Below are positions 10,484-21,705 of a DNA stretch of 64,000 nt, one piece after another. The DNA is from Holothuria scabra (taxonomy: Eukaryota; Echinodermata; Holothuroidea; Aspidochirotida; Holothuriidae), in the NCBI GenBank assembly GCA_037179385.1, contig CM074188.1, positions 17,191,318 to 17,255,317 on the forward strand. Direction: 5' to 3'. The notes under the pieces were generated by a model. That model was not told where the DNA came from and did no database searches. It saw nothing but the letters and a program-made list of their open reading frames with translations. The position numbers and the translations under genes were made by a program. How positions within the stretch are numbered: position 1 is the stretch's first letter; every line of letters starts with the position of its first letter.

Positions 10484-11927
10484 GAAATTCAAGATGAGTA
10501 GGTGCCTCGTTCCCAAGGACTTCGGTGAGTGTATCAAGATCTCACTCCACCATTTCTCTGATGCTTCCCAAGATGCATACGGCACAGTATCGTATCTACG
10601 TGTTTTGAACCAATATGGAGATATTCACTGCTCATTCCTGTTGGGAAAGTCACGTCTTGCTCCCATCAAGGGCATGACGATACCCAGATTAGAATTGTCA
10701 GCAGCTGCCATGGCTGTCAAGATGGACAGCCTTTTGCGGAGAGAATTGCGTATCCAGTTTGATGGATCAATATTCTGGACAGACAGTATGATAGTCCTAC
10801 AGTATATAAAGAACAGGACCAAAAGGTTTCAGACATTTGTCGCCAATAGAGTAGCGATTATCCATGACGGGTCTCATCCAAGCCAGTGGAGGTACGTGAA
10901 AGGCAAATCCAACCCTGCGGATGATGCGTCGCGTGGGCTCAGAGCAAATGAAATATTGAGTACCAAGAGATGGAAACAGGGGCCGGATTTCCTGTGGAAG
11001 GATGAATCTCAGTGGCCTGTTCTGCCAACAGAATTTCCTGACCTTTTGATTGGTGATCAGGAAGTCAAGAAAGAAGCAAAGGCATGTGCCACAGTTTCAA
11101 TGTCATGCGAATCTTTAGAGGAAATGCTTTCAAGATATTCGTGCTGGTATCGTTTAAAGAAGGCGGTAGCATGGTTGATCAGGTTTGGAAACTGGCTTAG
11201 ACATGGTAAGCATAAGCTAAACAAAGGGCTAACTGTCATTGAACTACAGAATGCAGAGAAAGGCATAGTTCGATATGCCCAAAGACGGTGGTATCAATTC
11301 GAGTTTTCAGATATTGAAAGTGGAAAGGCAGTCTCCCCTAAAAGTAGCATTTTCAGGTTGGAGCCATTCAAAGATGATGAAGGATTACTCCGTGTGCAGG
11401 GACGATTGCAAGAAGCGCCTATCAATATCTCCACAATACACCCTGTTATTCTTCCCAAAGAACATCACATCACCAAACTCATCGTGAAACATTTCCACGA
11501 ACAAGTCTCAAACCATTCAGGAAGGGAATATGTGCTCTCCAGACTAAGGGAAAGGTACTGGATACCACAAGGTCGCCCACTGGTTAACAGAGTCCTCAGA
11601 AATTGTGTTGTGTGCAAGAAATTGAGAGGCAAGGCAGGTACCCAGAGAATGGCAAGCTTACCAATAGACAGGGTTACTCCACACAAGCCACCATTTGCCT
11701 ACACAGGAGTCGACTGTTTTGGGCCATTTTATGTGAAGAGGGGCCGGTGTCAAGAGAAGAGGTATGGTTGTTTGTTCACCTGTCTCACAACGAGAGCAAT
11801 ACACATTGAAGTGCTCAACTCTTTGGATGCAGATTCATTCATCAATTCACTCATCAGATTCATTTCCAGGAGGAACCCCAGAGAAGATCAGATCAGACAA
11901 CGGAACAAACTTTGTCAGAGGAAGTAA
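10464..11927 (+). CDS. pol: BEL/Pao Pol, second segment: RNase H and integrase N-terminal half
   Basis: This is the continuation of pol in a third frame; its ATG is not a genuine start. RNase H is recognisable by its four acidic positions: D in HHFSDAS (residue 33), E in PRLELS, D in FWTDS and D in NPADDAS. It degrades the RNA strand during reverse transcription. Integrase follows, with the H2C2 zinc-binding domain (HFHEQVSNH ... CVVCKK) and the first catalytic Asp in TGVDCFGPF (codon 11712-11714). The useful frame ends near 11868-11878, where the second catalytic Asp is expected. From there the integrase sequence continues one frame over, and residues after FISRR here are out of frame. The segment therefore holds two domains and part of a third, broken at both ends. 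Confidence 0.88.
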   Translation: MIYLSLEKFKMSRCLVPKDFGECIKISLHHFSDASQDAYGTVSYLRVLNQYGDIHCSFLLGKSRLAPIKGMTIPRLELSAAAMAVKMDSLLRRELRIQFDGSIFWTDSMIVLQYIKNRTKRFQTFVANRVAIIHDGSHPSQWRYVKGKSNPADDASRGLRANEILSTKRWKQGPDFLWKDESQWPVLPTEFPDLLIGDQEVKKEAKACATVSMSCESLEEMLSRYSCWYRLKKAVAWLIRFGNWLRHGKHKLNKGLTVIELQNAEKGIVRYAQRRWYQFEFSDIESGKAVSPKSSIFRLEPFKDDEGLLRVQGRLQEAPINISTIHPVILPKEHHITKLIVKHFHEQVSNHSGREYVLSRLRERYWIPQGRPLVNRVLRNCVVCKKLRGKAGTQRMASLPIDRVTPHKPPFAYTGVDCFGPFYVKRGRCQEKRYGCLFTCLTTRAIHIEVLNSLDADSFINSLIRFISRRNPREDQIRQRNKLCQRK

Positions 11928-12513
11928 AGAGTTGCAGGAGTCTATATCCAAGTGGAATGAACACCATAAGACTCGGGAGGATCTTCTCATGAGGGATATT
12001 GCTTGGGAGTTTAATCCACCCGCGGCATCCCATATGGGGGGAGTATGGGAAAGGCAAATAAGAACAGTGCGCAAGGTACTAAATGCCACTCTTGGGGGTC
12101 AAGTCCTGGATGAGGAAAGACTCAGTACAGTATTTTGTGAGGTTGAGTATATAGTCAATAATAGACCTCTCACCCCTGTGTCAGATGATCCCAAAGATTT
12201 CAAACCTTTAACCCCAAATGACTTACTTCAATTAGGCAAGGGTTTCACTGTGCCTCCAGGTACCTTCAAAGGGGTGGACGTGTATGGTAGGAGATGGAGG
12301 CATGTGCAGTACCTGGCAGACCAGTTCTGGAAACGGTGGGTAAGGGAGTATCTCCCTACACTGCAACTAAGACAGAAGTGGTTGGAGACAAAGAGAAATA
12401 TTCAAGTCAATGATATTGTGTTAGTGATGGATGAAAATCTGCCAAGAAATAATTGGCCCCTTGGACGGGTAATTGAAACCTTCCCTGGAAGAGATGGTTT
12501 GTCTGCTCTGTAA
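11764..12513 (+). CDS. pol: BEL/Pao Pol, third segment: integrase core and C-terminus
   Basis: The genuine part begins near 11875 (GGTPEKIRSDNG). Residues before that overlap the previous segment in a non-coding frame. The second catalytic Asp is in IRSDNGTNF (codon 11896-11898) and the catalytic Glu in GGVWERQ (codon 12049-12051), 51 residues apart. Together with Asp at 11712 they make the DDE triad that inserts element DNA into the host genome. A C-terminal domain with QVNDIVLVMDE and NNWPLGRVIETFPG matches the conserved end of BEL integrases (DUF5641-like). The frame stops at 12513, shortly after PGRDGL. The conserved tail continues in another frame. Confidence 0.88.
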   Translation: MVVCSPVSQREQYTLKCSTLWMQIHSSIHSSDSFPGGTPEKIRSDNGTNFVRGSKELQESISKWNEHHKTREDLLMRDIAWEFNPPAASHMGGVWERQIRTVRKVLNATLGGQVLDEERLSTVFCEVEYIVNNRPLTPVSDDPKDFKPLTPNDLLQLGKGFTVPPGTFKGVDVYGRRWRHVQYLADQFWKRWVREYLPTLQLRQKWLETKRNIQVNDIVLVMDENLPRNNWPLGRVIETFPGRDGLSAL

Positions 12514-12593
12514 AACTTAAGACTGCCACAAGTGTTGTTGTGAGACCTATTGATAAACTTTGCTTACTAGAATCTGTTGTTCTTGAGCAGTAA
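12501..12593 (+). pseudogene. pol: BEL/Pao Pol C-terminal tail, out of frame
   Basis: About 30 codons ending at TAA 12591-12593 encode the conserved BEL tail (VKLKTATSVVVRPIDKLCLLE without its last residue is recognisable). They lie in the -1 frame relative to the preceding segment. The break is within about 12498-12503, next to a TTT run. This is the fourth frame change along gag-pol and the only one of opposite sign. Confidence 0.75.
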
Positions 12594-12878
12594 ACAGTAT
12601 GTTTGTAGGCTATGAAGGTACATGTGATTTGTACAGTATCTGATTTAGGAATAAGTGTAAATGTACTGTGCTTTATATTGTGTTCTTAAAGTTTGCTTTA
12701 AGTATTTGGAATTTGAGATTCATGTAAACCTGTCTATAAAGGTTTGGTTAAGTGTTAATTTCAGCTATTTAACTGTTTCAAAGCTGATGATTGTAGTTAC
12801 CTTTTTAGGTGTTTGTTCATGCAATGAAAGTAATTTGTTTTGATGAAAGTTTGTTGTAAACGTTCACTGCTATGGTTC
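12594..12878 (+). other. BEL element region between pol and polypurine tract
   Basis: About 285 bp of T-rich sequence with no envelope-like or other recognisable coding potential. The open frame at 12661-12843 is hydrophobic only because of its T content. Confidence 0.6.
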
Positions 12879-12897
12879 ACATTTAAGGGGCCGGGAA
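12879..12897 (+). other. Polypurine tract of the BEL element
   Basis: The purine-rich AAGGGGCCGGGAA directly precedes the 3' LTR. It is in the position expected for the plus-strand primer. The two C residues interrupt an otherwise pure purine run. Confidence 0.65.
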
Positions 12898-13715
12898 TGT
12901 AGTGTAAATTCTAGAAAAGGCAAGAACTAGATTTGTATTCTTTAATAAGCATACCTGAACCATTTAGCAAAGTCTAGAATTTTCTTATAGTTTCTGGAAG
13001 AAGGTGGAATGTTCTAGATTTCCTTTACATAGGTATTCATGCTGGTAACTTCTGGGTCCTTCAGGAGTTTTCTGGAATGTTCCTATAGTAGTAAATCTCA
13101 ATTGTTCTAGAACCTTCTGTAATGTTCTTAAATTTTATGATATATATTTAAGAGCCTCCCAGCCTCTGGATCAGAAGGCTACAAGTTGTCAAAGAGAAAG
13201 TGTCTAAGCAGTGATTTGCTGATTGTGTGCTGTACCAGAGGATTTGAGGAGGCATTATTCTTTGTACAAGAAAAGAAAAGAAAAGAAAAGAAAGGAAAGA
13301 AAAGAAAATTAAGAAAATTAAAAGGAAGAAGAGGAAAGAGTTGAAAGTTTGAAGTTGAAGTTTCAGCTGAGGTTTAAGTGAAGCATTACTTCAGCAAGGA
13401 GTCTACAGAAGTGCCTATACGTATTGTCAAGTGCCTAGAAATTGTGTGAGTGGACTCTACGTAAAAAAGGGACTTCGAAGTGTAAGTAGGAGAGCTTTGT
13501 ATGCTTATCGCTACTGTAATTTCCATGGGAAATAAGTATCTACCGTAGGGAATAGATCTCCTGTGGACTGCATTTTTGAGATAGCAGGACATTTTGTCAA
13601 CTACTTGTGAGCGTATGTATGCTTGTTAGACTCCTGTTGTAAAGAGAAATAAAACAGAAGACGTTGACTTGTCACAAAGACTTTGTCTGCTCATTTTTTG
13701 GTTTTGGCCATTACA
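12898..13715 (+). repeat. BEL element 3' LTR
   Basis: 818 bp, near-identical to 5649-6466 (T at 13705 where the 5' copy has C). Its AATAAA lies at 13648-13653. It is followed by CTTAG, the right target duplication. Confidence 0.95.
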
Positions 13716-14111
13716 CTTAGATTTTAATTTGTTGCCCCTATGCCTACAGTTCTCCAGGGTTGCTGTACTTGTTTTCTGAAAAGGAGGACCGGAATTGGCC
13801 TTCCTGGGGTATGGGTCTAAGGGGAGGGGTGTTCTCCTCCCTTTTTGGAATTTGTATCTGTTTTCAAATGTGCCTATTGGTGCAAAGTGGTGCAATATTT
13901 AAATCAAAATGAGGAAAATCCTGTCAAGTTATGTGAGAAACAGATGGAATTCAGACATTTCCTGGCAAGTTTAAAAAATCCATCAGACACCACTGTGAAC
14001 CAGTAGACATGCACAAGTAAAGCTGAAAACCTATACCCCTTTTAGATCAAGTGAAATATTAACACATGTCATGTAACAGTATCAAACTAATTGTTAGATG
14101 TGTCGAGTACT
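13716..14111. other. Non-coding stretch right of the BEL element
   Basis: The first five bases are the right CTTAG target duplication. I see no gene or structured repeat in the remainder. Confidence 0.5.
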
Positions 14112-14417
14112 TTAAAGGGCCAAACCTCTCACCCCAAACCACAATTTTGGAACCCGGTTACTAAAATTCTCAATTGGCTCAGCTCTTTGATTGACAGCTA
14201 ATTCAAACAATGCAGAGTGCCAAAGCTTATATTACACAGCATGAATGGTACTGAGACTCGTTTTGATAATATTAATTGAGTATTTCTGTACTCACCCTGA
14301 ACCAATAAACTGAGATTTTGTCTGGATAAGGATGAATTACAGACAGTTGTGGGAGGGGCTTCAGTAAGAAGGTTAGGAGAATTGAAACTGTTTGGGGCGA
14401 GAGAAAAGGGCCTTTAA
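14112..14417 (+). mobile_element. ~310-bp inverted-repeat MITE, copy A
   Basis: Begins TTTAAAGGGCCAAACCTCTC and ends with the imperfect inverse (GGGCCTTTAA). The internal segments CTCAGCTCTTTGATTGACAG and GGGAGGGGCTT are shared with the other copies in this window. There is no coding capacity. The ends and size fit a non-autonomous DNA element with TTAA or TA at the insertion point. Superfamily not assigned. Confidence 0.7.
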
Positions 14418-15708
14418 GTTATATGTGAGGAATACCAAAATGTGTAGATATAGACTCAAAATTTTGCTGATGTCTGCAGAGACTTTAAAGCTGTTGCATT
14501 TTGTCTGTGTGTGAAATCTGCATGAAAAAATGGTCTCGCGTACTGCTCGACGACTACAAATCCTGTGTTGAAGTTACCATGCACAGATGTGTAGTAAGTG
14601 GTACATAAATGTTGATTGGCAACACTTTTGATGGAGATCTATTGTAACTCTTGTCTGCTGATGTTACGTAATTTGTCTGCAACATTTTTTTCAATTGAAT
14701 CCGTGAATTGCTGGGACAAAAGCTGATAACTTCAAATCATGTGCAAAACATAAACCTTACCAACAGGATACCCAACTCATATGTTGTAGTAGTCAATATG
14801 GAGTATCTTCTCCGTATGAAATTCGTAACAAATTACAAAATCTTTTCCTTTAAATGTATCAATATATTCACATTTCAAAATGCAATACCATACCTGCTAG
14901 ACAAAAATTACTTTACAAAACTCTCAAAGGAGAATTTTCTGAACTTGTGGGGTACATTGCAATGAATATGCAGACTATTGAAACATAATTAAGATGTTCC
15001 TGGACTACATGATCCAGCCATAATATATCATAAATACTTTTTCTTTTGGTACCTTCAATACACCAGCTGTTTGATACTTCCAATGTTACAACATTATACA
15101 TGTTTCAAGGGAGATTTGTAAACATGGTTGAATTCAGCATGTGGGCGAATTATTCCATACCCTTGGGTCCTCGAAAAAAATTTTGGGAAATAGCATCATG
15201 TTACAAAGTGAAAATATATTGCATCTGCTGAAAACCAGTTTGCTCTAAATATATTACTTTGCCAATCTGTAGTTTAAAGTTTGATTTGGTAGTCTGAAAA
15301 GCATTTTTAAATTCATCAATGGAAGGGGGTTTGGCATTTTGTTTTTGGTCTAATGGTCATCTGATAACCTAATAACTAGTAGAATTTGCATTCAAATCCT
15401 GTTTTTAGGAAGCTTTCCAATGAGCCTAACTTATATTTATCTACTTTTAACCTTTCTTCCTAATAGTACCTTTTTCTGAAAATTGCCCCTTCCTTCTGTC
15501 GTACCTTTTTCTTCTTTTTTTTAACTGAAAGAAATTCCATGAAATAGCATTTTATAATTTTGCACAAACATTTTATAAGGGTCATTATGATACTGTCAAT
15601 TTCACTATTTAATTAAAATGAATGGATGAATACATCAGTGTACTACTTTTGGTCTGACAACTCCCACTTTTCTCATTTGCTGAAAACTTTGATCTTGCAA
15701 TTGGCCCT
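14418..15708. other. Non-coding stretch
   Basis: AT-rich sequence with short open frames only. I see no domain, RNA gene or repeat that I can support. Confidence 0.5.
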
Positions 15709-15831
15709 AATGAAGCAATAAAGTGAGATTGTATGGATGAGGATGAATTTTAGACAAGTGTGGGAGGGGCTTATGTAAATAGGGTAGGAGAATTGGAACT
15801 GTTTGAGTGGAGAGGATCAGGACTTTGAAAG
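15709..15831 (+). mobile_element. ~310-bp MITE family, 3' fragment (copy G)
   Basis: Matches the right-hand part of copies A and B: the GTGGGAGGGGCTT block, GGAGAATTGGAACTGTTTG and the GAGAGGATCAGG end. The left half is missing or too diverged to see. Confidence 0.6.
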
Positions 15832-16255
15832 TGCAAATAGTCTCAATTTACAATTGTAATTCTCCAAGCAAAGTAACTTTTTGCCCCACCTTGTACAGAC
15901 CCAAACCTAGCTTTGTATTGCTTATGGTCATACTCTGGTTTAGGGATATAAGTCCATGCAGGTAACATTAGGTACTTGGCATTATTTAATTTGAGACCAA
16001 TCAAAGGTAAACCAAGCCAAGCAGAAATGTGGTTTTGGGTGATGAATTTGGTCTTAGAATGTCTCTTTTTTTTATCTATTAAGCTTCAGAACCCAAAGGG
16101 ACACAACAAACACACTTTTGTCTCCTTCCAGTGCATGGTCAACAGTGATGTTGTATGGTTCAGTTGATGTCAGTATCTCTATAAGGGAATACCTGTCACC
16201 CCAAATTTGTTTTGAAAAATTAGCAAACTCTTCCAGATGTCTTCTTATCTGCCTG

Positions 16256-17758
16256 ACTCCAAATCCAGATATGGGCCAGGTATGAAATTCCATATATGGA
16301 CCAGATATGGATTTCATATCTGGCCCATATCTGCTGCAGATATGGGATTTATATCTGGGCCAGATAAAAAATTGGGCAGATATAACCTGGATCTGTGCCA
16401 GAACCAGATCTAATCCATATATGGGCCAGATAAAATTTTATCTGGATCAGGTCTTTATCTGGAACAGATATTAACCATATAACGCAATACCATATATGGT
16501 TTATATAAAGCCATCCCAAACTGATCCCTTATAAAGCAGTGCCATATCTGCTTTACATAAAGATTTACTGTATTGATCCATATTAAGGAGTCAAATATGG
16601 TGCATATATGTCCCATATCTGGACCATACATGACTGGACCAAAATTTATTAGTGCACTACCTTTGTGCAAAGCATGTCAGAAGCCTTCTGAGCCAGCATA
16701 ATGTTAAGGGCTATATTTGAACATCTATACCAAAGTTGAATGCCCATTGTATAACATTGACTTAAGTATTTGAAGTTGTTAAATTACTTAATAGTGAAGA
16801 AAAAAACTGCTTTGAAATTCCTACTTTTAAATGTTTACACCGCATTGTTGGTTTAAATTCTCATTTGGGGCAATATCCCAACATAAATTTTGTTGGAGGT
16901 TTCATGCCATAATTTTTCACATATTACTTCCTTTATTACAATAAAAAGAAAATCAGGGCCCTAAAGTCCTGACCACGCCCACATTGGAAAGTCATTTGCA
17001 TATGTTAGTAAAATATGGTGAATATGGTTTGAATGCTCTCATTTTGGTTTGCTGATACTTGTTCAGCTTCCAGAGAAGGGCTTTATGTAGGACAGGTACA
17101 CAAATTAAACCAAAAAGTATTTGTATGTAATTCTGACATGGTATTTAAATGACTTATATGTGGCTTGATATGGCCATATTGAACTTTATTTGTATATCTG
17201 GGGAGGTATTTTATCAATTCATATCTGGCTTGACATGGCCATATCAAACTTTATTTGCATATCTGGGAAGGCATATTTCATCAATTTATATCTGGCTTGA
17301 TATGGCCATATCAAACTTTATTTGCATATCTGGGAAGACATTTCATCAAGTTATATCTGGCTTGACATGGCCATATAAAACTTTATTTGTATATCTGGGG
17401 AGGTATTTTATCAATTTATATCTGGCTTGATATGGCCATGTAAAGCTTTATTTGCATATCTGGACAGGGATTGAATCAAGTTATATCTGGCTTGATATGG
17501 CCATATCAAACTTTATTTGCATATCTGGGAAGGCATTTCATCAAGTTATATCTGGCTTGATATGGCCATTTGAAACTTTATTTGCATATCTGGGCCTTTC
17601 ATGAATCAAGTTTATATCTGGCTTGATATGGCCATATAAAACTTGATATATTATATCAAGGCGTCTAAATCTGGCTGTATATCTGGCTTGATATGGCCAT
17701 ATAAAGGCTTTATCTAGCCAGATATATCCAGATATCAATCCATATCTGGATTTGGAGT
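16256..17758. mobile_element. 1.5-kb terminal-inverted-repeat element containing a satellite
   Basis: ACTCCAAATCCAGATATGG at 16256-16274 is repeated as its exact reverse complement at 17740-17758, a 19-bp perfect terminal inverted repeat. The weaker match continues outward. The left ~380 bp are dense with short palindromic CCAGATATGGGCC-type motifs in both orientations, and the right ~600 bp are a 63-bp tandem array built of the same kind of motif. There is no transposase frame. I could not identify a clear target duplication, so the exact ends are uncertain. A non-autonomous foldback or MITE-like element is inferred. Confidence 0.6.
17150..17720 (+). repeat. ~63-bp tandem array, nine copies
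   Basis: The unit core TCTGGCTTGATATGGCCATA recurs about every 63-68 bp (near 17163, 17228, 17292, 17360, 17424, 17489, 17552, 17620 and 17684), followed by a shared TTTATTTGCATATCTGGG block. Copies differ by a few substitutions and indels. Open frames across the array (17149-17430 plus, 17541-17849 minus) are translations of the repeat, not genes. Confidence 0.9.
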
Positions 17759-19241
17759 AAGGGTGAAGATATTTTGGAACATAAATAGAACTGACTTTGT
17801 TCATCAAAAGGGGAAAAAACAAGGAAAATATTTCCATAAACCAAAACAATCAGTAACAAAACATATTGTAGCAGGTTAAACAGCCTTGTTACTCATGACT
17901 ATACATTTAAGGGTACTAGGGTATTCTACTTCTTACTGTTATGGTTGCATTTTTTCATCTGGTTAATATACATGCTCAAAATCCTCTTACAAAATGACAA
18001 AACCATCCAGAAAAAGTTGTTTTTATGCTTAGTTTGTATCTGTATTCCAGTTCATTGTCACCCCATATACAGTCATAATAGTTTTTGTGGAATAATTACA
18101 TCAATGAGTAAATGTCGTCACAGAAGCCCCAAACTATGCGCTGAATACTTCCACTAGCCTTAGGGCATACAAATATTCTCCAATCACCCTAAAAATTCTT
18201 GACAATTTGAATACCTATACTGTCTAGTAAAGAATCTTCCAATAAATATTCATTAAAAAGAGAAAACATCCATTTCAAAATTAAATCTTGTACAGAATAA
18301 GAGAAAAATAAAATAATATAAACAATATTTTAATTCCAAAGTATTTTGTTGCCTAAACTATTACTTACAAAACTGCACAATGCAGATACCAGCACTGTGA
18401 AGTCTTATACCATACAAAACATCCTTTTTGTGCTAACTTTCTCAGCTAAAATACCTCTCAACAAAACAAAGTTGCTTCAATTTTCATGATCACTTTTCAA
18501 TTCTTTGTAACATCTTTAACAAAAGAGCTGTTCCAAGGAGTAAACAGCTTTCACATGTGGGGTGGGGGGATGGGAGGGAAGAAAGCCAACCATTAAAGAA
18601 ATACTTCAAGAGCAAATCAGAAAAGCCCTTTCAACAGGAGTTAAGGGCCCATCTTAAGGGCCCCAAAAAGTTGAGGTTTGTCCACCATTTTTATTCATTC
18701 AAAGAATGAATTATTGAGCTTGACTTTATTGAACTGTTATTTAACAGTTTGAAACACTTTCAGTAAGGTTTTGGAAAAATAGCTTTTTTGCTGAGAGAGG
18801 GGTGAACCATATGATATAAGACATTTTATCCACTTTCAAAAGTGGAAGGATATGTCTCCTACTAGTAACCCACCCCCCCCCCCTCCCCATCCACCGGCCA
18901 CCTGCTGACACCCATGGAGATATTAAGAAACCATGTTTTAGTATTTTTCTGATGATGCTTGTAAATAAATACTTCTGGAAGCCATGTTTCTGGTCTAGTA
19001 CATTGTTTCCCATTTTTTGAAATAATATGTGATCTTGATATTGTAGCATACTAAGCTTGGTTTATGGAAAGAATGACATAATGCATAACAGTTATACATG
19101 CATGAGAAATTTCACCAGTAACATGAACAGGAATTCATAAAGTTAGGAACACATACTCATCATCAGGATATACAACACCTGGAACCAGGAAATGGATATT
19201 ATATGAAGTCATTATGGGTTGAAACAGTACATCACAATTAC
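17759..19241. other. Non-coding stretch
   Basis: No gene supported. Contains a G-quadruplex-type tract at 18559-18578 and a C-rich run at about 18871-18890. Confidence 0.5.
18559..18578 (+). other. G-quadruplex-type tract
   Basis: GGGGTGGGGGGATGGGAGGG has four G runs with one- to two-base loops. Structure is inferred from pattern only. Confidence 0.5.
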
Positions 19242-19543
19242 TTAAAGGCCTGGTCCTCTCACTCAAATAGTTATAATCCCCCTACTTACTTTGGCCCCTC
19301 CCACAACTGTTTAAAATTCATCCTCATTCAGACACAGTTATCCTTTGTTTATTGCTTCAGGGTGAGTATAAAAGACCCCAATGTGTAATCAAAACACTCT
19401 CAGTTCAGTACAGGCTGTGTAATATGAGCTCTGGTACTTTATATTGTTTGAACTAGCTTTTAATCAAAGAGCTGAGCCAATGGAGAATTTCTGTAAACCC
19501 CTACAAAAAATTGTAGTTTGGGATGAGAGGACTGGTCCTTTAA
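19242..19543 (-). mobile_element. ~310-bp MITE family, copy C
   Basis: Reverse-orientation copy: begins TTAAAGGCCTGGTCCTCTCA and ends GACTGGTCCTTTAA. The inverted forms of the CCCCTCCCACAACTGT and AGCTTTTAATCAAAGAGCTG blocks are both present. Confidence 0.7.
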
Positions 19544-20120
19544 ATCTGTTTGAGTTTGTGCAAGTATAATGATTGCCTCTGAGTAACTTTATTGGCCTTG
19601 AATGAGTAAGCTGCAGCACTTTTAGAAACTTGTACATAGTGCCTCGCCTGATCCCCACAACTCATTTCCATACTGCATTTGTAATACTGCACCAATGGGA
19701 TGGTTTTACAGTAAGCTTTTAAAATTAATAAAGACTATTGTGCACTTGTTATCACTCGAAAGAAAATTTCATACAAAACCAAGTTTGATTCACTTTGTCC
19801 CTGACAAAAAGCAGTCTTCTCTTTTTAACAAAGAATTAAGCTCAACAAAATTCCTGATGACAGCCTGCCATACTCACATGATCAAATCTGGAGCTGCATA
19901 GTTTTAAAAACTCAGACATGCTCATCAAAGTGACATCTTCATAAAATCTGTTGAAGTGGGAGATACTATGTGTACTTTTTGTGAACAGGGGGCTGACTTA
20001 AAAATGGCATATTAGTCTGAGTTTGACTACCAGTACAGAGATAGACCTACATAGAAATGTACACAAGCAGTACAGGAATAAGGTAAGGATGGACAGAGAA
20101 TTCTGGCACCATAAATGCAT

Positions 20121-20427
20121 TGAAGGCCCAGTTCTCTCACCCCAAAGAGTACCAATTCTCCTAACTGTCTTTCTTAAGCCCCTCCCAGAATTGTATGAAA
20201 TTCATCCTCATCCAGACACAATCTCAGTTCATTGCTTCAGGTTGAGTATACACAGCTTAATGTGTATAATCAAAACACTCTAGGTGCAGTTCATGCTGTG
20301 CAATACTAGCTTTTGGTTCTCTGCATTGTTTGAATTAGCTGTCAATCAAAGAGCTGAGCCAATTGTGAATTTTTGTTAAAACCTACAAGAATTGTAGTTT
20401 AATTCCGTGAGAGGATTGGCTCTTTAA
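20121..20427 (-). mobile_element. ~310-bp MITE family, copy D
   Basis: Reverse-orientation copy with the start GAAGGCCCAGTTCTCTCACC, the internal AAGCCCCTCCCAGAATTGT and GCTGTCAATCAAAGAGCTGA blocks, and the end GATTGGCTCTTTAA. Confidence 0.7.
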
Positions 20428-20534
20428 GTGCCAAACGGATGCTTATCGTAAGATATTTGCCTGTTTTCTATTAACAGATGAAAGAGACACTGCAGGAGAA
20501 TTACGTCATTTTACTAAATGCAGTTTACCAGTAT

Positions 20535-20827
20535 CATGACATCCTCTCACCCTAAACAGTTCTAATTGTCTAACCTACTAGAGCCCCTCCCACAACTGTC
20601 TAAAACTCATCCTCATCCATATACAATCTCAGTTTATTGCTTCAGAGTGAGTATGCAAAACCTCAATGGGCAATCAAAACATTCTCAGTACAGTAAATGC
20701 TGCGTAATACAGTCTGCAATGATTTGCATTTTGTCAATCAAAGCCTGATTTGTGCCAATTGAGAATTCCTGTACACTTCTACAAAAAATTGTAGATTGGG
20801 GTGAGACTGAGAGGATCAGGTCTTTAA
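20535..20827 (-). mobile_element. ~310-bp MITE family, copy E
   Basis: Reverse-orientation copy; the outer left end is eroded (starts near ACATCCTCTCACCCTAAAC). Contains GAGCCCCTCCCACAACTGTC and ends GGATCAGGTCTTTAA. Confidence 0.65.
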
Positions 20828-21705
20828 TTTATCTTACTGTTCTTCTATCATTTGAAGCTTTACAGAAATATGGTTATTCAAATGTTTTTGATAATAAATT
20901 CATCTAAATGAGTACAAGAGAGATACATATTGAACATTTGTGGCAATATTCTTCACAGTCATAGTAAAAACAATCAATTTTCACAATTATATATTCTATT
21001 TTTTTTTATTGCATCAATTCCTAACAATAATAAGAAGCAATCTTCTAATGTACTGAAGCACGCTCTATGCTTGAGAGTGTTGGTATGCATGCTGACATGA
21101 CATGTCCTGTGTGAAATACAGTTTATGTGTATACTGCCCCCGCTAGGTAGTCTGTTTTTCTCCAGACTGATATAACTAACATCAGAAGAGCCAGACATAA
21201 TTATAAATATGGTGTTAGGGTGGTTTTCAAGACTGCTGGCTTTTATTTAACTGTGTGCATCAGGGCTGTAACCAAACAAGGCATCCAAGGGGGCCAGAAC
21301 CTTTCCAAGTGACATTTTTTTTTTCAGGGAGGGCCAAATGTGTACAAATGTATTATTAAAGTGAAATATAGATGAACTATTGCAATTTTCAATGTTCACC
21401 ATACAGAGTTTGTGGAACATGCTTAGTTGTTTTAGAAACAAGCATCAGACTGCATACCAACTCATATATGACAGGTAACATATTTGAAATGCAAAATCAT
21501 CATCTTCAATTCCAAGAGGTAAAAAGACAGAGTTGTTGTAGTACAACCCCAAAAATATGCACTTTATATATGAAGTATAAATCCTCTTCTTTTTAGTAAA
21601 GTAGTTTCAATGTCAAACACAAAATGCTATACCAGCTTATTGTTGAACAAATGTGACAGTATCACTTAAAGGAATCCATCCTTTACAAGATGCAATGGCA
21701 TCCAC

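Larger units (their letters stand above)
5649..13715 (+). mobile_element. BEL/Pao LTR retrotransposon, full length
   Basis: A complete 8.07-kb element. Two 818-bp direct LTRs (TGTAG...TTACA) enclose gag and a pol region in the order protease, reverse transcriptase, RNase H, integrase. This order, plus the DUF1759-type Gag and the cysteine-rich C-terminus, is characteristic of BEL/Pao rather than Gypsy or Copia. The 5-bp CTTAG immediately precedes the 5' LTR (5644-5648) and follows the 3' LTR (13716-13720), so this is a bona fide insertion with target duplication. By eye the LTRs differ only at 6456/13705 (C versus T), so the insertion is recent. Pol is broken by four single-base frame changes, so this copy is probably non-autonomous unless they are sequence errors. 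I see no envelope gene. Confidence 0.96.

Noticed and set aside
12661..12843. Possible envelope gene between pol and the 3' LTR
   Set aside because: Only 60 codons, T-rich, with no signal peptide or glycosylation pattern that could be supported.
17149..17430. 93-residue open frame
   Set aside because: It is the translation of the 63-bp satellite; the peptide repeats with the unit.
16250..17760. CRISPR-like repeat array
   Set aside because: Spacers are as repetitive as the repeats, and this is animal DNA; it is a satellite.
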